Positions 26,663 to 35,144 of a DNA stretch of 64,000 nt are shown in pieces (position 1 is the first letter of the stretch; each line of letters starts with the position of its first letter). Source of the DNA: Methanoculleus taiwanensis (GTDB lineage Archaea; Halobacteriota; Methanomicrobia; Methanomicrobiales; Methanoculleaceae); assembly GCF_004102725.1 (NCBI RefSeq), contig NZ_LHQS01000001.1, positions 289,304 to 353,303 of the forward strand, read 5' to 3'. The translations under genes and the position numbers were made by a program. The notes under the pieces were generated by a model, which saw only the letters and a list, made by a program, of their open reading frames with translations, was not told where the DNA came from and made no database searches.

Positions 26663-27933
26663 CGGAGAAGTACCGGCTCGAATGCCCCGGGTGCTGGGTC
26701 TCGTTCGACGACCACTACACCCTCGACTGCCCGATGGGGTGCCGTGCGCTGATCCGGACGTACTACCACACTCGGCAGCTCGATATCAAAGAACTCCCCG
26801 GGATCTTCCGCTACATCGACTGGCTTCCGGTCGAACACTCGCTCCCGCTCGATGCGGGGCCAATCTCCTACCGGAGCGATGCGTTTGCGAAGGAACTCGA
26901 TCTTGCGCACCTCATCGTGACATTTTCCGGGTACTGGCCGGAACGGGGGGGCAACATCCTGACCTGCTCGTTCAAGGAACTCGAGGCTCAGCCGACGTAC
27001 CTCCGCCTGCAGGAAAAAGGCAGTGGTGTTCTGCAGATCTCCTCGGCAGGCAACACGGGACGGGCGTTCTGCCAGATCTCGGCACTGACCGGGGTGCCGG
27101 TCGTCGTCGTCGTCCCGGCGGAGAACGCCGATCGCATCTGGACGACTGAAAAGGCGGAAAATGTCTGCCTGATCACGGTCGAGGGCGATTACACCGACGC
27201 TATCGAACTTGGGAGGCAGGTCTGCACCGTCCCTGGCATCATCGCCGAGGGTGGGGCGCGGAACGTCGCCCGGCGTGACGGGATGGGGACGACGCTGCTC
27301 GACGGCACGCTGGCTGCAGGCAGGCTGCCCGACTACTACTTCCAGGCCGTCGGGAGCGGAACCGGCGGGATTGCTGCGTGGGAGGCGGCTGAACGGCTGG
27401 TCGGCGACGGGCGGTTCGGAACCCACCGGCCCGAGCTGCACCTATCCCAGAACGCCCCCTTCATCCCGATGGTGCGGGCATGGGAGGGCGGGCGCGACCG
27501 TATCGTTCCTGCTGATATGCCCGATGCGGAGGCGGCAATCGCGTCGGTCTCTGCCGACGTCCTCACGAACCGCGAGCCGCCTTACGGCGTGAAGGGCGGA
27601 GTGTATGACGCACTCGTCGCGACCGCCGGAAAGATGTATGCGGTCACGAACGACGAGGCACGGGCTGCCGGTGCGCTCTTTTCCGGGCTGGAGGGGATCG
27701 ATCTCGATCCGGCCGCCGCCGTCGCGGTCGGTTCGCTCGTCCGGGCGGTTGAAGAGGGCAGCATCGATCCCGGAAAGGTCGTCCTCCTCAACATCACCGG
27801 CGGCGGTTACGATCGCGTCCGGGAGGATCACGAACAACACCGTATCGAACCGTTCCTCCGCCTCCCCGCCGGAGCCCGGATCGAGGGGGAAGTGCGGGGG
27901 GAGATCGCCGGGTGGGTGGCCTCCCATGCGTGA
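26659..27933 (+). CDS. Cysteate synthase
   Basis: This 424-residue PLP enzyme is related to threonine synthase. An N-terminal zinc-ribbon-like part (CPGCWVSFDDHYTLDCPMGC) precedes the PLP lysine K106 in LTCSFKELEA. The SSAGNTGRAF and GSGTGGIAAWEA loops bind substrate and phosphate. Cysteate synthase makes L-cysteate from phosphoserine and sulfite at the start of the CoM route used by Methanosarcinales and Methanomicrobiales. It begins with GTG overlapping the ComF-like stop and overlaps the ComDE gene by 8 bp. Threonine synthase is the alternative, but the operon argues for cysteate synthase. Confidence 0.88.
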   Translation: MTEKYRLECPGCWVSFDDHYTLDCPMGCRALIRTYYHTRQLDIKELPGIFRYIDWLPVEHSLPLDAGPISYRSDAFAKELDLAHLIVTFSGYWPERGGNILTCSFKELEAQPTYLRLQEKGSGVLQISSAGNTGRAFCQISALTGVPVVVVVPAENADRIWTTEKAENVCLITVEGDYTDAIELGRQVCTVPGIIAEGGARNVARRDGMGTTLLDGTLAAGRLPDYYFQAVGSGTGGIAAWEAAERLVGDGRFGTHRPELHLSQNAPFIPMVRAWEGGRDRIVPADMPDAEAAIASVSADVLTNREPPYGVKGGVYDALVATAGKMYAVTNDEARAAGALFSGLEGIDLDPAAAVAVGSLVRAVEEGSIDPGKVVLLNITGGGYDRVREDHEQHRIEPFLRLPAGARIEGEVRGEIAGWVASHA

Positions 27934-29053
27934 GACCTGTGTCCTTGACCGTCTCGCGGGTCAGGGAGTCGATACGGTGGTATCCCTCCCCTGCGACAGG
28001 ACGCAGGATCTCTGCACACTCTTTCCGGGGCGATTCCACACGGTCGATCTGACCCGGGAGGAGGACGGCGTCGGGATCTCTGCCGGACTCGTCCTCGCCG
28101 GGGGGCGTCCGGTGCTCCATATGCAGAGTTCGGGGCTTGGGAACTCTTTGAATGCTATCATGTCCCTGACGGTGACCTTCGATCTCCCGCTCCCTATCCT
28201 CGCGAGCTGGCGGGGTGTCTACAAAGAGGTGATCCCCGCCCAGATCCCGTTCAACCGTGCGGTTCCCGGCGTGCTCGAGGCACTTGGCATTCCCTACACG
28301 ATCATCCGCGACGAGAGAGAGGAGGATCTTATCGACGCCGTCATCGAGAACGCCTATGGGGAGATGCGTCCACATGTAGCGCTTATCTCGCCAGCCTTCT
28401 GGGAGGGGGCGGTGGAAGCCTGCCCGGCCGCGGAGCGACCGCTCCCGCCCCGGAGCCGGGAATCCCTGCTCGAATACCACCGGAAGATCCGCGAGCCCGA
28501 GATGACCCGGTACGATGCTATCCGGGTGATCGCTGCGCTTCTCGGAGACGAAGCAGTGGTCTCGAACATCGGTGTTCCGTCAAAGGAGCTCTACGCCGTC
28601 CGTGACCGGCCCGAGAACTTCTACATGCTCGGAAGCTACACTCAGGCGACGCCGATCGGCCTCGGTCTCTCCCTGAAAACCGATCGCGACGTGGTGGTGC
28701 TCGACGGCGATGGCAGCCTGCTCGGGACAGCCGTCCTCCCGGTGGTGGCGGCCGAGTCCCCCGGGAATCTCACCGTCGTCTGCCTGGACAACGGCGCCTT
28801 CGGCAGCACCGGCAACCAGCCGACGAACGCCTATGCCCAGGTGGACATGGAACTCGTCGCCATCGCTGCCGGTATCAGGAATACCGTGAAAGTACATACG
28901 CCGGATGAGCTCCGGGAGGCATGGGAGACGCGGGGAGAAGGCCCGACCTTCCTGCACGTGATTATAAAACCCGGCAACGCACCGGTACCGAACATCCCGT
29001 ATTCTCCGGCCGATATCCGGAACCGGTTTATGCGGGCGCTGCAGCGGGTTTAG
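27926..29053 (+). CDS. comDE: Sulfopyruvate decarboxylase, fused alpha and beta (ComDE)
   Basis: This 375-residue thiamine-diphosphate enzyme turns sulfopyruvate into sulfoacetaldehyde for coenzyme M. The N-terminal ComD half (1-165) has the Pyr domain with the conserved region MQSSGLGNSLNAI. The C-terminal ComE half (about 185-370) carries the ThDP motif GDGSLLGTAVLP followed by VVCLDNGAFG. In Methanocaldococcus the two halves are separate genes; here they are fused, as in Methanosarcina. I chose ATG 27926; the long upstream extension of the same frame is antecedent noncoding sequence within cysteate synthase. Last gene of the operon. Confidence 0.92.
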   Translation: MRETCVLDRLAGQGVDTVVSLPCDRTQDLCTLFPGRFHTVDLTREEDGVGISAGLVLAGGRPVLHMQSSGLGNSLNAIMSLTVTFDLPLPILASWRGVYKEVIPAQIPFNRAVPGVLEALGIPYTIIRDEREEDLIDAVIENAYGEMRPHVALISPAFWEGAVEACPAAERPLPPRSRESLLEYHRKIREPEMTRYDAIRVIAALLGDEAVVSNIGVPSKELYAVRDRPENFYMLGSYTQATPIGLGLSLKTDRDVVVLDGDGSLLGTAVLPVVAAESPGNLTVVCLDNGAFGSTGNQPTNAYAQVDMELVAIAAGIRNTVKVHTPDELREAWETRGEGPTFLHVIIKPGNAPVPNIPYSPADIRNRFMRALQRV

Positions 29054-29109
29054 TCCCTCCCTGCCGGGTTCCCGGATATATTTATCCCCGCTGCCGCCGT
29101 TCCCTGCGC

Positions 29110-29865
29110 ATGCGACTCACCGGTCGGAGGATGCTCCTCTTCGCTGCCCTGCTCCTCTTTCTCGCCGGATACCTGGTGGTGCGCTTCGATGCGCCCGACA
29201 TGCCGGCCGCCGTATCGGTGCTCTTTCTGCTCGGGCTCGCCCTTCCCTCCTACGTCGCGGTTATACGATGGCTCGGGGCGGCGAGAGGCATTACCCTCCT
29301 TGTTCTGCTCAGCCTGCTGCCGCTGGCCGTCGAGGCGTACGCCGTCGCCACCGGCATCCCGTACGGCAGGTTCACCTACTCGCCGCACCTCGGCTACCCG
29401 CTCTTCGATCTGGTGCCCTGGACGGTTGCCTTTGCGTACCTGCCGATGCTGCTCGGGGCGGTGACCCTCGCCAGCACCGCCGTCGGCACCGCATGGTATC
29501 GGCTGATTCCGGCAGGGGCTCTCTTCCTTCTCCTCATCGACCTCGTCATCGACCCGGCGGCCGTGCACGCCGGCCTCTGGGTCTGGATGGACGGGGGAGT
29601 CTACTACGGTGTTCCGGCCTCGAACTTCGCGGGCTGGGTGCTGACCGGTGTGGTCTACGTCGCGCTCGTACTGCTGATCGCCGGAAGGAACCTCTCGTCC
29701 GGCCGGCCGGCTCCCGGCATGGTGGCGAGCAGTCTCCTGCTCATTCTGGCGTTCTGGGCCGGTTACCTTACGCAGAATGGCCTCGTCATACCGTCGTTTC
29801 TCGGGGCGGCACTGTTCCTGGCGACCTGCCTGGTTATCTTCAGAGACGCTCCCTTCCGGAGATAG
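29110..29865 (+). CDS. cruF: CruF-like carotenoid biosynthesis membrane protein
   Basis: This 251-residue protein has about seven transmembrane helices and family segments: EAYAVATGIPYGRFTYS near 85, LIDLVIDPAAVHAGLWVW, and VYYGVPASNFAGW. These match the carotenoid 1',2'-hydratase-like (CruF, DUF422) family, which hydrates psi-ends, including in haloarchaeal bacterioruberin synthesis. I chose ATG 29110, at the first basic/hydrophobic segment. It precedes crtI-, crtB- and ubiA-like genes. Confidence 0.83.
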   Translation: MRLTGRRMLLFAALLLFLAGYLVVRFDAPDMPAAVSVLFLLGLALPSYVAVIRWLGAARGITLLVLLSLLPLAVEAYAVATGIPYGRFTYSPHLGYPLFDLVPWTVAFAYLPMLLGAVTLASTAVGTAWYRLIPAGALFLLLIDLVIDPAAVHAGLWVWMDGGVYYGVPASNFAGWVLTGVVYVALVLLIAGRNLSSGRPAPGMVASSLLLILAFWAGYLTQNGLVIPSFLGAALFLATCLVIFRDAPFRR

Positions 29866-29972
29866 TGCCGTGCTGCCTACTCGGGTGTCCCGCACCGGGA
29901 ATACCCCTGTTTCGTACCGATCGGCAGCCATCTCCGGCAATGCACGTTCCCGGTTCTTGTCGCAACGCGAAA

Positions 29973-30000
29973 GTTTATATGAAAGATTCGTGATCTTTCA
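29973..30000 (+). promoter_or_regulatory. Promoter and operator-like inverted repeat of the crtI-like gene
   Basis: GTTTATAT (29973-29980) is a good TATA box. It is followed at once by a perfect inverted repeat with arms TGAAAGAT (29980-29987) and ATCTTTCA (29993-30000). Transcription should start near 30002, leaving a leader with GGGGGGAG at 30017-30024 before ATG 30030. A repressor bound to the repeat would block transcription initiation. Confidence 0.55.
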
Positions 30001-30029
30001 ATCGTTTTCGTTCCTTGGGGGGAGTTGTA

Positions 30030-31502
30030 ATGCGGGCTGTAATTGTTGGCGCGGGATTTGGGGGTCTCTCCGTTGCTGCCCTTCTTGCAAAGAAGGGTTT
30101 TGACGTCACGGTCATCGAGAAGAACGAACAGCCCGGGGGGCGGGCGAGTGTCTACCGGGAGAACGGCTTTACCTTCGATATGGGGCCGTCCTGGTACCTG
30201 ATGCCCGACGTCTTCGAGCGGTTCTTCGCCGAGTTCGACCGGCGTCCCGAAGATTTCTTCCGGCTCGTCAGGCTGGATCCCTCGTACCGGGTCTTCTTCG
30301 GCGGTGAAGAGACTGTCGACGTCTCGGCAGATCTCGAGAAGAACTACGCCCTCTTTGACTCATTTGAACCGGGAGGGGCAGAGAAACTGAAGGAGTACCT
30401 TCGGGAGTCGGGGGAGAAGTACGATCTTACTATGAGCGATCTGCTCTACCGGGACTACCGGACGATCCTCGATCTGTTCGACAGGCGGCTCCTGCTCGAG
30501 GGAATGAAACTAAACCCCTTCGAGAGCCTGGAGACCCTTGTCCGGAACCATTTCGAGAGCGACGAGGCCAGGAAGATCGTGCAGTACGCCATCGGTTTCC
30601 TCGGCGGCTCGCCCCGGAACACTCCTTCGTTCTACCAGATCATGTCGCATATCGACCTGACCATGGGGGTGTGGTATCCTGAAGGGGGCATCAGGGCGGT
30701 GGTGCAGGCACTGGTTTCTCTCGGTCGGGAGCTTGGAGTCGAGTACCGGTACAACGAGCCGGTGACCGCGATCGATGTTGAGCATAAGACTGCCCGTCGC
30801 GTCGTCACCCCCGCTGGTTCCTACGATGCCGATATCGTCGCGGTCAACGCAGACTATCCCTTCGCGGAACTAAACCTCCTTGGGAAGGACACGCGGTCGT
30901 ACTCCGCCTCCTACTGGGAGAAAAAAGTCCTGGCACCGTCTGCGTTCGTCGCCTACCTCGGCGTGAACCGTGAAGTGGCGAGTCTGGTGCATCACAACCT
31001 CTTCCTGGAGCAGGACTGGGAGGATAGCTTCGAGGCGATCTTCGACCCCGCGAAGGCCGCCTGGCCGTCGCACCCTTCGTTCTACGTCAACGTCCCCTCG
31101 CGGACCGATCCGACCGCTGCGCCGGAGGGCACCGACACACTCTTTCTCCTGGCTCCCCTGGCTCCCGGGCTTGAGGATACGCCGGCTCTGCGCGAACAGT
31201 TCTATCAGCTTCTCATGAACCGCCTGGAAGAGATTCTCGGTGAAAATATCCGCGACTCGGTCGTCGTCAAAAGAATATTTGCCCTATCCGACTTTGCCGA
31301 GCGGTACAACGCCTACAAAGGCACCGCACTCGGGCTCACCCATACGCTCTGGCAGACGGCGCTCTGGCGTCCTGCACACCGGAGCAAGCACATCGGCAAT
31401 CTCTACTATACCGGGCAGTACACCCATCCCGGCATCGGTGTGCCGATGACCCTGATATCGTCCCAGATCGTCGCCCGCGAGGTGACCAACCAGTATCGGT
31501 GA
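30030..31502 (+). CDS. crtI: CrtI-type phytoene desaturase family protein
   Basis: This 490-residue FAD enzyme has the N-terminal dinucleotide motif VIVGAGFGGLSVAALLAKKG and PGGRAS (1-37). Its C-terminal FAD segment YTGQYTHPGIGVPM (about 462-475) is typical of carotenoid desaturases. GGGGGGAG lies 5-12 nt before the ATG. By family it introduces double bases of conjugation into phytoene or a C50 intermediate. CrtI and CrtD cannot be told apart from motifs alone. It starts the second part of the carotenoid cluster under its own promoter. Confidence 0.88.
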   Translation: MRAVIVGAGFGGLSVAALLAKKGFDVTVIEKNEQPGGRASVYRENGFTFDMGPSWYLMPDVFERFFAEFDRRPEDFFRLVRLDPSYRVFFGGEETVDVSADLEKNYALFDSFEPGGAEKLKEYLRESGEKYDLTMSDLLYRDYRTILDLFDRRLLLEGMKLNPFESLETLVRNHFESDEARKIVQYAIGFLGGSPRNTPSFYQIMSHIDLTMGVWYPEGGIRAVVQALVSLGRELGVEYRYNEPVTAIDVEHKTARRVVTPAGSYDADIVAVNADYPFAELNLLGKDTRSYSASYWEKKVLAPSAFVAYLGVNREVASLVHHNLFLEQDWEDSFEAIFDPAKAAWPSHPSFYVNVPSRTDPTAAPEGTDTLFLLAPLAPGLEDTPALREQFYQLLMNRLEEILGENIRDSVVVKRIFALSDFAERYNAYKGTALGLTHTLWQTALWRPAHRSKHIGNLYYTGQYTHPGIGVPMTLISSQIVAREVTNQYR

Positions 31503-31510
31503 GGTGTACC

Positions 31511-32335
31511 GTGATCGACAGAACACTCTACGCCATCTTCAAACGCGGGAGCAAGACCTACTTCTACTCGACGCTCTTCTTCCCGCCGTCGGTCAAAGAG
31601 GACGTCTTTGCGCTCTACAGCTTCGTACGTACGGCTGACGACTACGTGGATGCGGTGCCGCAGCAGGTCGAGGAGTTCCATACTTTTGTCGACCGCTATG
31701 CATCGGCGGCCGCCGGGGAGGCGACAGGGGATGTGATAGTCGATTCGTTCGTCGATCTTTCCCGACGGAAACAGTTCGATCCGGCATGGACGGAGGCGTT
31801 TCTCCATTCCATGGAGAAGGATATCACGGTCGACTCGTATCGGACGATTCACGACCTGGAGGTGTACCTCTACGGCTCGTCCGAGGTGATCGGGCTCATG
31901 ATGGCGCAGATCCTCGATCTCCCCCCCAAATCGCATACGGCCGCACGGAACCTCGGGCGGGCGATGCAGTACATCAACTTCATCCGCGACATCGCCGAAG
32001 ACCTCGCCATGGGCAGAACCTATTTTCCCCGGGAAGAGATGGACATGTTCAATCTGGACGACCTTTCGGAGGCCTCCGCCTGCCGAGACCGGGAGCGTTT
32101 CGCGGCGTTTATCGCGTCCCAGATCGGGCGGTACCGGGAGTGGCAGGAGCAGGCGGAGAGCGGGTTTCGGTTTATACCCCGCCGGTATCTGATCCCCATA
32201 AAGACCGCTTCGGATATGTACCGGTGGACCGCCATGACCATAGACCGGGACCCCGCCATCGTCTACTGCCGGAAGGTGAAGCCGTCGGTGATGCGTATCG
32301 TATCCGGCGCCACCTACAATGCTCTGAAGACATGA
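31511..32335 (+). CDS. crtB: Phytoene/squalene synthase family protein
   Basis: This 274-residue prenyl synthase has the two Asp-rich motifs: TADDYVDAVP (about 42-51) and NFIRDIAEDLAMGRTYFP (about 155-172). It joins two C20 (or C15) prenyl diphosphates head to head. Proximity to crtI-, cruF- and ubiA-like genes favours phytoene over squalene. I chose GTG 31511 with GAGGTG at 31501-31506 rather than an upstream GTG overlapping the crtI stop. Confidence 0.9.
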   Translation: MIDRTLYAIFKRGSKTYFYSTLFFPPSVKEDVFALYSFVRTADDYVDAVPQQVEEFHTFVDRYASAAAGEATGDVIVDSFVDLSRRKQFDPAWTEAFLHSMEKDITVDSYRTIHDLEVYLYGSSEVIGLMMAQILDLPPKSHTAARNLGRAMQYINFIRDIAEDLAMGRTYFPREEMDMFNLDDLSEASACRDRERFAAFIASQIGRYREWQEQAESGFRFIPRRYLIPIKTASDMYRWTAMTIDRDPAIVYCRKVKPSVMRIVSGATYNALKT

Positions 32336-32348
32336 GATGTGAAGAACC

Positions 32349-33203
32349 GTGGTTTTGCAACTCCTCTCGCTCGCCTGGCGCATATCGCGCTTCCGTTTCT
32401 GGATCTACACCGGCGGCACCTACGTCGTTGGGTATGCGCTCGGGATGGACTCCTGGACGGCCTTCTTTGCGCCCGAATACATCCTTTTCTTGCTCTATTT
32501 CTTCCTCCCCGCCAACATCTTCATTTACGGGGTGAACGACTGGTGGGATCAGGAGACCGACCGGTTTAACCCGAAGAAGGACGTAAAGGAGTATCGTCTG
32601 AGTCAGGCGGACGGCCGGGACCTGTTCATCCTCATCGGGCTCTCGGGCGGGATCAGCGTTTTGCTGCTCTTCTGGCTCGATGCCGTCGGGCAGGCGCTTC
32701 TCCTCTCGTTCCTCTTCCTCTCCTACTTCTACAGTGCGCCTCCCCTCCGGTTCAAGGAGGTGCCGTCCCTCGACTTTTCGTCGAACATGCTGTATATTAT
32801 GCCAGGGATCCTTGGCTACTACCTCTCGAGCGGGGTCTTCCCGCCGCTCCTCCTGGTTCTCGCTGGATTTCTCCACATCGCGGCGATGCACCTCTTCTCC
32901 GCCATCCCCGACATTGGCTACGACGAGGCCGCAGGGTTGACGACTACGGCGGTTCTCCTGCGGGAACGCCGTTCGCTTCTCCTCTGCCTCGCGTTCTGGT
33001 CAGGCCTCGCCGCCATCGTTGTATGGCTCTCCGGCGCGAGCCCGCTCAGTCTGCTGGTGCTGGTCTACCCCGCCATTCCCCTCGCCCTCCTGATGCGGCA
33101 GAGCCTCTCCATCGAGCGGGTCTACTGGTATCTCCCCTACATCAACACGAGCCTCGGCGGGCTGGTCTTCGCCCTTGCGACCCTCAGGACGGTCGCCTGG
33201 TAG
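32349..33203 (+). CDS. UbiA-type prenyltransferase (lycopene elongase-like)
   Basis: This 284-residue membrane protein has about eight helices. The two UbiA Asp motifs are NDWWDQETDRFN (about 63-74) and DIGYDEAAG (about 190-198), which bind Mg-prenyl diphosphate. In haloarchaea a UbiA member (LyeJ) adds C5 units to lycopene and works with CrtD and CruF to make bacterioruberin. Here the same set of families sits together, so C50 carotenoid synthesis is a reasonable inference. GTG start. Stop and the next gene are convergent and only 3 bp apart. Confidence 0.82.
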   Translation: MVLQLLSLAWRISRFRFWIYTGGTYVVGYALGMDSWTAFFAPEYILFLLYFFLPANIFIYGVNDWWDQETDRFNPKKDVKEYRLSQADGRDLFILIGLSGGISVLLLFWLDAVGQALLLSFLFLSYFYSAPPLRFKEVPSLDFSSNMLYIMPGILGYYLSSGVFPPLLLVLAGFLHIAAMHLFSAIPDIGYDEAAGLTTTAVLLRERRSLLLCLAFWSGLAAIVVWLSGASPLSLLVLVYPAIPLALLMRQSLSIERVYWYLPYINTSLGGLVFALATLRTVAW

Positions 33204-33205
33204 GT

Positions 33206-34138
33206 TCAGACGAGCACCGTCGTGATCAGCGGGATCGTCAGGAGCGACCCGATCGTCGAGACGAAGACGACCTGCGAGGCGAGGCGCGAGTCGGAACCGT
33301 ACTGCTCGGCGAAGATGACGGTATTTGCGGCGACCGGCATCGCGGCGAGGGTGATCAGGACGCCGAGAATGAGCGGGTCCGAGACGAAGGGCCGGGCGAT
33401 GAACCAGAATACGACCGGCACCATGAGGAGCCTGATGACACTGACGGCGGCGGTGCGCCAGCTCCCGACCATCTCCCGCGCCGGGAAGGTGGCGAGCAGT
33501 GCCCCGACGACGATCATGGCAAGCGGTGTCGTCACGTCGCCGAGGATCGCGAGCGAGTCGATGAAGGGCGGGGGGATCTCAATCGACCAGAGGAAGAGGA
33601 GAAACCCGATCACCGATGCGGCGATACCGGGATTTAACAGCATCTTCGGGTCGAACCCCTCCCGCCGCCCCTCCGTCATCATCGCTATCCCGACCGAGAA
33701 GACGAGGATGTTGAAGAGCAGGTTGAAGATGGCGACGAAGAAGAGGGCTTCGGCACCGTAGATGGCCCCGATGACGGGGAATCCCATGAAACCGACGTTG
33801 CCGAAGACGACGGCGAACTGGAAGACTCCCTTCTCCGCAGCCTCGCGGGAGAGCGCTCTTGATGTGAGGTAGGCGACGGCGAACGAGAGGAGGTAGAGCC
33901 CCCCGCTCAGAAGGAGCAGTTCTTCGGTATCGGCGAGGCGGTCAGGAGAGAAGGGCACCTGCATCGAGACGATGATCAGGGCAGGGATCGTGACGTTGAT
34001 GAGCAGCGCCGAGATCCGCCCGGTCGAGTGCCGGTCGAGGATGCCTGCGGCGAGGGCGATGTAACCCGCCGCGATCAGAAGGACGAGGATGAATATCCGA
34101 TCCGCCACCGTCAGAAACTCCGTGATCATCCCGTCCAT
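33206..34138 (-). CDS. AEC-family (auxin efflux carrier-type) transporter
   Basis: This 310-residue protein has about ten transmembrane helices in two inverted halves. Conserved family pieces are INVTIPALII near 46, FGNVGFMGFPVI near 112, and AMPVAANTVIFAEQYG near 270. The family exports or imports organic anions; substrate cannot be told. It ends 3 bp from the UbiA-like gene on the other strand. An alternative start at ATG 34129 is possible. Confidence 0.87.
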   Translation of the reverse strand: MDGMITEFLTVADRIFILVLLIAAGYIALAAGILDRHSTGRISALLINVTIPALIIVSMQVPFSPDRLADTEELLLLSGGLYLLSFAVAYLTSRALSREAAEKGVFQFAVVFGNVGFMGFPVIGAIYGAEALFFVAIFNLLFNILVFSVGIAMMTEGRREGFDPKMLLNPGIAASVIGFLLFLWSIEIPPPFIDSLAILGDVTTPLAMIVVGALLATFPAREMVGSWRTAAVSVIRLLMVPVVFWFIARPFVSDPLILGVLITLAAMPVAANTVIFAEQYGSDSRLASQVVFVSTIGSLLTIPLITTVLV

Positions 34139-34253
34139 GCCGTTGCACTCCGTCTGTTGTTCCTCAAAGGTGCGCTCCGATCACCCATTACGGTTCTGCT
34201 CGATGCCATCGGGATGAGCAGAGTTATTACGCCGGCAACGCCACCTCTCTTTC

Positions 34254-34652
34254 ATGCTCGAAAAACTGTGGTATCTCGCAGTATCGGCAGTGATCCGGAA
34301 CCGCGAGGGGAAGGTGCTGCTCCTGAAACGTTCTCCCGACGACGAGATCAATCCGGGGAAGTGGGATCTCCCCGGCGGCAAACCCGACCCCGGCGAGACT
34401 TTCGACCGTGCTCTCCGGCGGGAGGTCTACGAGGAGACCGGGATGCACGTTGTGCTCACGGAGGTCGCCGGTGCCGGGGAGCTCGATCTGCCCGACAAAC
34501 GGATCGCCTACCTGATCCTCGCGTGCGACGTCGACACCGAGGAGGTCAGGCTCAGCCCCGAGCACGACGAGTACGCCTGGCTTGCTCACGGGGAGATACG
34601 CGACCTCGACCTTGCGGAGCAGTTCGTGGGGCTGTTCGCCGCTTTCAGGTAG
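34254..34652 (+). CDS. Nudix hydrolase
   Basis: This 132-residue protein has a complete Nudix box, GGKPDPGETFDRALRREVYEETGM (about residues 42-65). Its Glu residues coordinate Mg2+ for hydrolysis of a nucleoside diphosphate linked to another moiety. The substrate is not predictable. It is a single gene between debris and a divergent transporter. Confidence 0.9.
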   Translation: MLEKLWYLAVSAVIRNREGKVLLLKRSPDDEINPGKWDLPGGKPDPGETFDRALRREVYEETGMHVVLTEVAGAGELDLPDKRIAYLILACDVDTEEVRLSPEHDEYAWLAHGEIRDLDLAEQFVGLFAAFR

Positions 34653-34653
34653 C

Positions 34654-34908
34654 CTATCTTCCCTTCCGGAGCCGCCGGAGCACCAGGTACCAGAGTGTGA
34701 ACGTCACGAAGAGGAACGCCTCGCCGGCGAAGAGGAGCAGGGGATCGCGGAGGGTGCTTGCGCCCTGCACGGTATACCCACGGAAGAACGCGGCGAGGAG
34801 GGCCGCTCCGAGTGTCAGGGTGACGGCCGAGGTGCCGAGCAGACTGGAGATCCGGTGACCGCTGCCCGGGCGGAGGATCCGTCGAGGATTTCGGGACTGT
34901 CGCTCGCG
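34654..34908 (-). pseudogene. Remnant of a small membrane protein lacking a start
   Basis: An 84-codon minus-strand frame without an ATG, GTG or TTG before its middle encodes two hydrophobic helices (LLGTSAVTLTLGAALLAAFF and LLLFAGEAFLFVTFTLWYLV) and a basic C-terminus RRLRKGR with a stop at 34654. It looks like the end of a genuine membrane protein whose N-terminus has been lost. No family is recognised. It overlaps the plus-strand remnant that begins near 34866. Confidence 0.45.
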
Positions 34909-35144
34909 TCAACGGCAGCACATACGTCATTCGGGCGGTAGACGGAACGTGCTACGCCCCTGTCAACCCGGACGAGGACTATCAAAACGACGACAAGGTG
35001 GTCTCCTTCCGGGGTGTTGTTTCGGACGCTGGCGGAGCGTCGGAAACATCGGGTATCTCCCTCGAGATCCGCGATATCGGCACCTACGTTTCACCTGGGG
35101 GCAAACGCCACGGTCACCCTCGAGAGGATGCGGCCGTGAAGTGA
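34866..35144 (+). pseudogene. Frameshifted remnant of a beta-rich protein
   Basis: A plus-strand frame reads DFGTVARVNGSTYVIRAV and on through VVSFRGVVSDAGG and EIRDIGTYVSPG, with strong protein-like composition but no start. At a run of five G (35097-35101) a one-base shift would restore ANATVTLERMRP and a stop at 35137-35139, clearly a more natural end than the unshifted frame. Hence a truncated, frameshifted gene. The family is not recognised; the strand pattern could be an OB-like or Ig-like fold. Confidence 0.5.
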
